Translations under genes and position numbers: made by a program | NCBI RefSeq assembly: GCF_001280125.1 | Contig: NZ_LGEG01000012.1 | Coordinates: 1-19,733, forward strand | Length of the DNA stretch: 19,733 nucleotides | Direction: 5' to 3' | From: Streptomyces sp. NRRL F-6492 | Lineage (GTDB): Bacteria; Actinomycetota; Actinomycetes; Streptomycetales; Streptomycetaceae | Shown here: piece by piece, positions 14,992-19,733 of the stretch | Numbering within the stretch: the stretch's first letter is position 1 | Layout: each line of letters begins with the position of its first letter | The notes under the pieces: model-generated | Told to the model about the DNA's origin: nothing | Databases searched by the model: none | What the model saw: the letters and a program-made list of their open reading frames with translations, nothing else

Positions 14992-15007
14992 CCCGGGGCG
15001 CCCCGGG
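14992..15007. promoter_or_regulatory. 16-bp perfect palindrome between SPOR and NUDIX genes
   Basis: CCCGGGGCGCCCCGGG is its own reverse complement and fills the 41-bp gap, 5 bases after the SPOR stop. It may act as a terminator stem or an operator for the NUDIX gene. With no loop, an RNA stem would need to open the centre bases. Confidence 0.5.
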
Positions 15008-15028
15008 ACGCGGGTTACGCTCGCGCCC

Positions 15029-15463
15029 ATGACGGAACGCACCACCGCCCCCCGCCACGGCCGGAGCCCCGGCCCCGTGGTCGTCGTCGCGGGCGCCCTG
15101 TACGACCGGGGGCGCCTGCTCGCCGCGCGGCGCAGCGCCCCCGCCGAGCTCGCCGGCCGCTGGGAACTGCCCGGCGGCAAGCTCGAACCGGGCGAGAGCC
15201 CGGAGGAGGCCCTGGTCCGGGAGCTCCGGGAGGAACTCGGCGTGGAGGTCGAGCCGGGGGAGCGCATCCCCGGCGAATGGCCGCTGAAACCCGGATACGT
15301 CCTGCGGGTGTGGACCGCCCGCCTGCTCTCCGGCGAACCGCGGCCCCTGGAGGACCACGACGAACTGCGCTGGCTCACCCGGCCCGAGCTCGACTCGGTC
15401 GACTGGCTCGACCAGGACCGCCCCGCCGTCGCCGAGGCCGCGCTGAGATTCCCGGAGGGCTGA
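15029..15463 (+). CDS. NUDIX hydrolase, MutT/8-oxo-dGTP diphosphatase-like
   Basis: 144 residues from ATG 15029. The Nudix box is complete: Gly50, then Glu56, Arg64-Glu65, Glu68-Glu69 and Gly71 (GKLEPGESPEE...RELREELGV), coordinating magnesium for pyrophosphate hydrolysis. The fold begins VVVVAGALYDRGRLLAARRS and includes LAGRWELPGGK, as in MutT. The likely role is cleaning oxidised nucleotides such as 8-oxo-dGTP. There is no Shine-Dalgarno; a -10-like TACGCT (15016-15021) ends 7 bases before ATG, so the mRNA could be leaderless, as is common in actinobacteria. The last codons (RFPEG stop) form the first copy of the 17-bp array that runs downstream. Confidence 0.9.
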   Translation: MTERTTAPRHGRSPGPVVVVAGALYDRGRLLAARRSAPAELAGRWELPGGKLEPGESPEEALVRELREELGVEVEPGERIPGEWPLKPGYVLRVWTARLLSGEPRPLEDHDELRWLTRPELDSVDWLDQDRPAVAEAALRFPEG

Positions 15464-15583
15464 GCTCCCCGGAGGGTCGAGTTCCCCGGAGGGTCGAGTC
15501 CTCCAGGGAGTCGAGTCCTCCGGAGCGCCGAGTCCTCCGGAGCCCCCGGACTCCCGGAGCGCCGGGTCCGCCGGAAGGGTGTC
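15448..15583. repeat. 17-bp tandem array growing out of the NUDIX 3' end, about 8 copies
   Basis: Copies start at 15448, 15465, 15482, 15499, 15516, 15533, 15550 and 15567. The first, ATTCCCGGAGGGCTGAG, contains the last NUDIX codons and its TGA; copies 2 and 3 (CTCCCCGGAGGGTCGAG and TTCCCCGGAGGGTCGAG) differ at one base; later copies drift to TCCTCCGGAGCGCCGAG and beyond. Each carries a CTCCGGAG-like palindrome, so RNA could form a string of small stems. The rest of the gap to 15748 has no gene. Confidence 0.85.
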
Positions 15584-15681
15584 CTCCGAGGGGGCGTGCG
15601 GCCGGCTCCCTACGCCGTTCGTGCCACCGTGCGCCGGTGACCGCCCCCAGTGGGATAACTTGCCCCAAATGGTGGGTATGT

Positions 15682-15710
15682 CCACATTGATACCTCGCAA
15701 GGGAATGTGG
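15682..15710 (+). promoter_or_regulatory. Inverted repeat in the AT-richer upstream region of the RsbW-like gene
   Basis: CCACATT (15682-15688) and AATGTGG (15704-15710) are perfect 7-bp arms around 15 bases, 39-67 bases before GTG 15749. The surrounding 15650-15710 stretch is the least GC-rich of the gap, with TTGCCC, GGTATG and TTGATACC, so the promoter is likely here. Arms this far apart could mark an operator straddling the transcription start. Confidence 0.45.
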
Positions 15711-15748
15711 GCCTTCCTGCTGACGCACGGCTGGGGAAGTGATCAGGT

Positions 15749-16171
15749 GTGATCTACACCGACGGCGACCGCGCCGAGTGGAGCTTCCCGGCCGAGGCGA
15801 ACGCCGTACGCACGGCCCGCCACGCCGTGCGCGAGACCCTGCGCTCCTGGGAGCTCGACGGCCCCCTCGGCGACGTGACCGTCCTGCTGGTCAGCGAGCT
15901 GGTGACCAACTCCCTGCGGTACGCCTCGGGCCCCATCGGGGTCCGCCTGGTCCGCGTCCACCCCGACGGCGCCGACCCGTCGCGCCCGCCGGCCCTGCTC
16001 GTGGAGGTCTCCGATCCGCTTCCGGATCCGCCCACCGCGAAGGTCCCCGGACCCGACGACGAGGGGGGCCGCGGCCTCGGTCTCGTGGCCTGCGCCGCAC
16101 GCCGCTGGGGGATCCGGATGGGAGGCGTCGGCAAAACCGTATGGTTCGAGCTGGCTCTCCCTGGTGAGTAA
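15749..16171 (+). CDS. RsbW-like ATP-binding protein (anti-sigma-factor kinase family)
   Basis: 140 residues from GTG 15749, with GGGGAAG 9 bases upstream. It is a stand-alone GHKL ATPase: N-box VLLVSELVTNSLRYA (residues about 44-58), EVSDPLPDPP in the D-box position, and GGRGLGLVACAARRWG as the ATP-lid glycine motif, closing with GKTVWFELALP. Such proteins in streptomycetes phosphorylate anti-anti-sigma factors or hold sigma factors, acting opposite PP2C phosphatases. The next gene carries a PP2C domain plus a second copy of this ATPase domain (SELVTNALRYG, GGRGLQLV, GKTVWFELALP), so the two may share targets or have arisen by duplication. No sigma or STAS gene is in the window. Confidence 0.9.
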   Translation: MIYTDGDRAEWSFPAEANAVRTARHAVRETLRSWELDGPLGDVTVLLVSELVTNSLRYASGPIGVRLVRVHPDGADPSRPPALLVEVSDPLPDPPTAKVPGPDDEGGRGLGLVACAARRWGIRMGGVGKTVWFELALPGE

Positions 16172-16251
16172 AGAGGGTGGGACAACGATCACCGGTACTC
16201 GGCGAGGAACGAACGAGACCACCCTGTGATCGTGAACGTCGTACCGCCGGA

Positions 16252-16276
16252 GCCCGCCGTATTGAATACTGCGGGC
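16252..16276. promoter_or_regulatory. 25-bp inverted repeat upstream of the PP2C phosphatase gene
   Basis: GCCCGC-c-GTATT-g-AATAC-t-GCGGGC: 11 of 12 positions pair around the central G16264. It ends 39 bases before GTG 16316. The A/T-rich centre in a GC-rich setting and the symmetry suggest an operator overlapping the promoter -10 region; a terminator for the preceding gene is less likely because the centre is AT-rich and the loop is one base. Confidence 0.6.
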
Positions 16277-16315
16277 ATGGCCGGTCCGGTGCGGTGAGCT
16301 GGAGGGGACGGTCGC

Positions 16316-18886
16316 GTGAGCGAGATACCTGAGACGGCGAGTGGCGGCGTCGTGTGGCAGAGCAGCCCGCCCGGCTCCATCTACGACTACATCCGGGTGG
16401 CGTCCTTCTCGATCGGGCCCGACGGCCTGGTCGAGCAGTGGAGCCGAAGGGCCGTGGACCTCTTCGGGGTCACCGCGGAGGAGGCCAGGGGCAAGGACCC
16501 GGTGGAGGTCTTCGTGCCCGCCGACCTGCGCGAGCGCGGCCACCGGCGGGTCAAGGAGATCCTCGACGGCAAGGAGTGGACGGGCCTCGTCCCCTTCCGC
16601 ATGCCCGGCGAGGAACAGCCCCACGGCATGGCCGAGATGTACGTGATGCCGACCGAGACCCAGACCGGGGAACGGGCCGCGCTGTGCATCGTCGTCGACG
16701 TGCGCGCCCTCCGCCGCATCGAGACCGACCTCGCCGCCTCCCAGGCGATATTCGGCCAATCCCCCTTCGGCTTCCTCCTCTTCGACACCGACCTGACCGT
16801 CCGGCGGGCCAACCGGCGCTTCGCCACCGTCTTCGGCGGCGACGCCGACGACCACCGGGGCCGCACCGTCCACGACTACCTGGGCCGCGCCGAGGCCGAG
16901 CGGATGACCACCGCCCTCCGGCGGGTCCTGGAGACCGGCGAGTCCGTCACCGACCTGAGGATCGTCGGCGCCGCCCCCGGCGCCAGGGACCGCCGCCACT
17001 GGTCCATCAACCTCTACCGCGTGCACAGCGGCTCCGGCCGCCCGATCGGCGTCGCGGGCCTCGGCATCGACGTCACCCGCCGCCACAACGCGGCCAGGGA
17101 GGCCGCCAGCGCCCGCCGCAACCTCGCCCTCCTCAACCAGGCCGGCGCCCGCATCGGCACCTCCCTCGACCTGGAGGCCACCGCCCGCGAGCTCCTCGAC
17201 GTCGCCGTCCCCGGCTTCTGCGACCTCGCCTCCGTCGACCTCTACCAGGGCCTCCTCACCGGCGACGAGGCGCCGCCCGGCCGCTGGGGCAGCTCCCACG
17301 ACGTCGGCTACGGGGCCGGCAGCGCCGAACTGCGCCGGGTCGCCTCCGCCAGCGCCGTCTCCGACACCCCCCGCAGGGCCGGCGAGGGGAACGCCCCGGA
17401 CCCCGACTGTCCGGGCACCGCGCCCATCGAGGTCGGCGCCGTCCACCGCTACCCCTTCAACTCCCCGTACGCCGGAGCCCTCCGCACCGGCCGGATCCGC
17501 ACGGTCTCCGGAGACGAGGGCGACCTCGCCCGGTCCACCCTGGTGGTCCCCATGACCGCCCAGGACACCGTCGTCGGCCTCGTCCAGTTCTCCCGCGCCA
17601 AGGGCAGCGAGCCCTTCGGGGAGCGCGACCGGGCCCTCGCCGCCGAACTCGCCGCCCGGGCCGCCGTCTGCATCGACAACGCCCGCCTCTACCGCCGCGA
17701 GCACGAGCGGGCCCTGATCCTCCAGCGCAGCCTGCTCCCGCCCGGCGACCCCGAGGCCGCGGGCCTCGACATCGCCTGCCGCTACCTCCCCGGCGCCGAC
17801 GCCACCGAGGTCGGCGGCGACTGGTTCGACGTCATCGAGCTCCCCGGCCACCGCACCGCCCTCGTCATCGGGGACGTCATGGGCCGCGGCCTGCGCGCCG
17901 CCGTCGCCATGGGCGAACTGCGCACCGCCGTGCGCACCCTCGCCCAGCTCGACCTGGAACCGGCCGAGGTCCTCTCCCACCTGGACGAGATCGCCCGCGG
18001 CCTCGGCGCCCCCATCGGCACCCAGCAGTCCCGCGCGCACAAGAACCGCGGCCCCGAGCTCTCCGAGGTCTACCTCGCCACCTGCGTCTACGCCGTCTAC
18101 GACCCGGTCACCCGGCGCTGCACCTTCGCCAACGCGGGCCACCTCCCGCCGCTCCTCGTCGAACCCGGCGCGGAGGCCCGGCTGCTCGACGTGCCCCCCG
18201 GGATGCCGCTCGGGGTCGGCGGCGAGCCCTTCGAGGAGGTCGAGGTCGAGATCCCCGAGGGCGCCCTCCTCGCCCTCTACACCGACGGCCTGGTCGAGTC
18301 CCGCGACCACCCCCTGGACGAGGGCCTCAGCGCCTTCCGGCGCGCCCTCACCGACCCGTCCCGCCCCCTGGAGGACGTCTGCGACCGGGTCCTGGGCAGC
18401 CTGAACACCGGGCACGGCGAGGACGACATCGCCCTCCTCATGGCCAGGATCCAGGGACTGCCCGGCGAGGCCGTCGGCGACTGGCGGCTGCCCAGGGAGC
18501 CCCGCTCGGTCGGCCGGGCCCGCGAACTGGCCCGCGCCCAGCTCGCCGCCTGGAACCTCGAACCGCTCGTCGACACCGTCGAACTCCTCGTCAGCGAACT
18601 CGTCACCAACGCCCTGCGCTACGGCGAGGGGGAGATCCGGCTGCGGCTGCTGCGCGACCGCACCCTCGTCTGCGAGGTCTGGGACGCGGGCCTGGTCCAG
18701 CCGCGCCGCCGCCGGGCCAAGGACACCGACGAGGGCGGCCGCGGCCTCCAGCTGGTCGGACTGCTCAGCTCCTCCTGGGGCTCGCGCCGCACCCCGCGCG
18801 GCAAGACCGTCTGGTTCGAACTGGCCCTGCCGGAGGGCGGGGAGGCGGCGGAACCCACGGTGGAGCAGCTGCTCAGCATGTTCTGA
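16316..18886 (+). CDS. PAS-PAS-GAF-PP2C (SpoIIE-type) phosphatase with C-terminal RsbW-like domain
   Basis: 856 residues from GTG 16316, 8 bases after GGAGGGG (16301-16307). Two PAS sensor domains come first (about 20-135, FSIGPDGLVEQWSRRAVDLF; and 140-260, GFLLFDTDLTVRRANRRFA). A GAF domain follows (about 270-465), then a PP2C/SpoIIE phosphatase (about 475-705) with EVGGDWFDV, GDVMGRG, FANAGHLPPLL, LYTDGLVE and GEDDIALL holding the metal aspartates, and finally a GHKL ATPase (about 715-845; SELVTNALRYG, GGRGLQLV). Such hybrids carry both switch activities of a partner-switching pathway: PP2C activates an anti-anti-sigma factor by removing phosphate, and the ATPase can put it back. No membrane segment, so it senses a cytoplasmic cue. 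The separate RsbW-like gene upstream may be its partner. Confidence 0.93.
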   Translation: MSEIPETASGGVVWQSSPPGSIYDYIRVASFSIGPDGLVEQWSRRAVDLFGVTAEEARGKDPVEVFVPADLRERGHRRVKEILDGKEWTGLVPFRMPGEEQPHGMAEMYVMPTETQTGERAALCIVVDVRALRRIETDLAASQAIFGQSPFGFLLFDTDLTVRRANRRFATVFGGDADDHRGRTVHDYLGRAEAERMTTALRRVLETGESVTDLRIVGAAPGARDRRHWSINLYRVHSGSGRPIGVAGLGIDVTRRHNAAREAASARRNLALLNQAGARIGTSLDLEATARELLDVAVPGFCDLASVDLYQGLLTGDEAPPGRWGSSHDVGYGAGSAELRRVASASAVSDTPRRAGEGNAPDPDCPGTAPIEVGAVHRYPFNSPYAGALRTGRIRTVSGDEGDLARSTLVVPMTAQDTVVGLVQFSRAKGSEPFGERDRALAAELAARAAVCIDNARLYRREHERALILQRSLLPPGDPEAAGLDIACRYLPGADATEVGGDWFDVIELPGHRTALVIGDVMGRGLRAAVAMGELRTAVRTLAQLDLEPAEVLSHLDEIARGLGAPIGTQQSRAHKNRGPELSEVYLATCVYAVYDPVTRRCTFANAGHLPPLLVEPGAEARLLDVPPGMPLGVGGEPFEEVEVEIPEGALLALYTDGLVESRDHPLDEGLSAFRRALTDPSRPLEDVCDRVLGSLNTGHGEDDIALLMARIQGLPGEAVGDWRLPREPRSVGRARELARAQLAAWNLEPLVDTVELLVSELVTNALRYGEGEIRLRLLRDRTLVCEVWDAGLVQPRRRRAKDTDEGGRGLQLVGLLSSSWGSRRTPRGKTVWFELALPEGGEAAEPTVEQLLSMF

Positions 18887-18920
18887 CCCGTACCCGTACC
18901 CGTACCCGTAGCCGTACGGG
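18887..18920. terminator. CCCGTA hexamer array ending in a hairpin, convergent gap
   Basis: Four perfect CCCGTA units (18887-18910) and one GCCGTA lie directly after the phosphatase TGA. The last perfect unit (18905-18910) pairs with TACGGG (18915-18920) around GCCG. Upstream units could pair in its place, giving register-shifted hairpins. It separates the phosphatase from the convergent pspA gene, so a terminator role is likely. The hexamer also appears at 7631-7664. Confidence 0.65.
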
Positions 18921-18932
18921 AGCGGCGCCCGG

Positions 18933-19640
18933 TCAGTCCTTGAGCGCGGCCAGCCGGGCCTCGATCTCGGCGTCGTCCCCGAGCGCGTCCAGCTGCTCGA
19001 ACTGCGCGTCCAGGGAGGAGGCCGCCAGCTCCTGCTTGCCGAGGGCCCGCGCCTCCTCCCGGCGCACCTTGTCCTCGAAGCGGCTCAGCTCGCTGGTCGG
19101 GTCGAGCACGTCGACGTTCTTCACGGCGTCCATCATCGTGTTCTGCGCCCGCGCCGACTTCGCGCGGGCCACCAGCTCGTCCCGCCTGGCCTGGAGCTCG
19201 CCGAGCTTCGCCCGCATCCGGTCGAGGCCGGTCCTGAGCTTCTCGACCACCTCGGTCTGCGCGGCGATCACCGGCTCCGCCGTCCGCGCCTCCTTCTCCG
19301 ACTGGAGCTGGCGGCCGAGCGCCACCTTCGCCAGGTTGTCGAAGCGGTCCGCCTCCGCCGTCCGCCCGCCGCCCCGCAGCTCGTCCGCCTTCCGGCTGGC
19401 GGCGAGCGCCTTGCCGCCCCACTCCCTCGCCGCGTCCACGTCCTCCCGGTGGTCCTGCTCCATCAGCCGGAGGTTGCCGATGGTCGCGGCCACCGCCTCC
19501 TCCGCCTCGGCGATGTTGTTCGCGTAGTCGCGGATGAGCTGGTCCAGCATCTTCTGCGGATCCTCCGCCTGGTCCAGCAGGGCGTTGACGTTGGCCTTCG
19601 CCAGCTGGGTGACCCGGCCGAGGACGGTCTGCTTGCTCAT
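18933..19640 (-). CDS. pspA: PspA/IM30 family membrane-stress protein
   Basis: 235 residues from ATG at 19640-19638, with AAGGAG well placed upstream. The whole chain is helical and coiled-coil: an amphipathic N-terminal helix, then ALLDQAEDPQKMLDQLIRDY, which is the PspA family signature, a long charged hairpin (about 40-190), and a short C-terminal segment ending EIEARLAALKD. PspA proteins assemble on stressed membranes to hold the proton barrier; in streptomycetes the gene is induced by envelope stress, phage or alkaline shock, often through SigE-type regulation. The upstream promoter region runs past the window end and no clear site was seen in the 93 bases available. The length is close to family size (about 220-270). 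Confidence 0.93.
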   Translation of the reverse strand: MSKQTVLGRVTQLAKANVNALLDQAEDPQKMLDQLIRDYANNIAEAEEAVAATIGNLRLMEQDHREDVDAAREWGGKALAASRKADELRGGGRTAEADRFDNLAKVALGRQLQSEKEARTAEPVIAAQTEVVEKLRTGLDRMRAKLGELQARRDELVARAKSARAQNTMMDAVKNVDVLDPTSELSRFEDKVRREEARALGKQELAASSLDAQFEQLDALGDDAEIEARLAALKD

Positions 19641-19733
19641 GGGGTTCTCCTTGAGGGGGAGGGGGACGTACGGGAGAGGGGGGTGCGGGGAAGCGGGGGA
19701 CGGAGCCGTGGGGGGTGAGGCCCCCGCCCGCCG

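Noticed and set aside
15448..15583. CRISPR array
   Set aside because: Repeats are contiguous 17-bp units without spacers and no cas genes are present.
15743..18415. Long minus-strand open frame opposite the RsbW-like and phosphatase genes
   Set aside because: No domain signal, Val/Gly/Asp-rich shadow; the plus strand holds unmistakable PAS, PP2C and ATPase motifs.
1..19733. Genomic island or prophage
   Set aside because: No integrase, transposase, phage structural gene or att-like duplication was seen and composition is uniform.

Overview
This window looks like chromosome from a Streptomyces species or a close relative. The base composition is very GC-rich, codon third positions are almost all G or C, and several genes start at GTG behind GGAGG-type ribosome sites. 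The gene content also fits: SARP and TrmB-like/LuxR regulators, a subtilase, a GH18 chitinase with a DasR-type operator, a DUF4190/septum-formation-type protein, a SPOR-like mini-protein, and a PAS-GAF-PP2C-HATPase phosphatase. All names come from reading the translated sequence by eye; no database search was run.

Layout. (1) 1-2343: the 3' end of carB (carbamoyl-phosphate synthase large chain) with an odd repeat-rich tail, then a methionyl-tRNA-synthetase-like protein whose HIGH and KMSKS motifs are degraded. A 21-bp hairpin closes this unit. (2) 2438-6781: a regulatory island. A 53-residue exported peptide is transcribed away from a TrmB-like/LuxR regulator, which is followed by an AfsR-type SARP with an NB-ARC ATPase. 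(3) 6925-10576: a DUF4232-type lipoprotein, a convergent PLP enzyme of the threonine-synthase type, and a divergent secreted subtilase with a P-domain whose stop codon is missing in the sequence as given. (4) 10747-13327: a membrane protein of the DUF4190/septum-formation type, convergent with a secreted chitinase whose promoter contains a DasR-like palindrome. (5) 13600-15463: a GntR/HutC regulator, a SPOR-like mini-protein and a NUDIX hydrolase. (6) 15749-19640: an RsbW-like ATPase, a multidomain PP2C phosphatase with its own RsbW-like domain, and a convergent PspA/IM30 protein.

The best candidate for an undescribed system is the divergent pair at 2438-3920: a tiny Sec-exported peptide with a conserved-looking acidic/aromatic C-terminus (DEEPIWG) and a regulator with a ligand-domain-like middle. 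It could be a peptide-signalling cassette upstream of a SARP, but this is inference. A second theme is the number of short tandem arrays (6, 9, 14, 15 and 17 bp units), some in-frame inside coding sequence. One 17-bp array appears to have grown out of the last codons of the NUDIX gene.

No tRNA, rRNA, CRISPR array, insertion sequence or integrase was seen.
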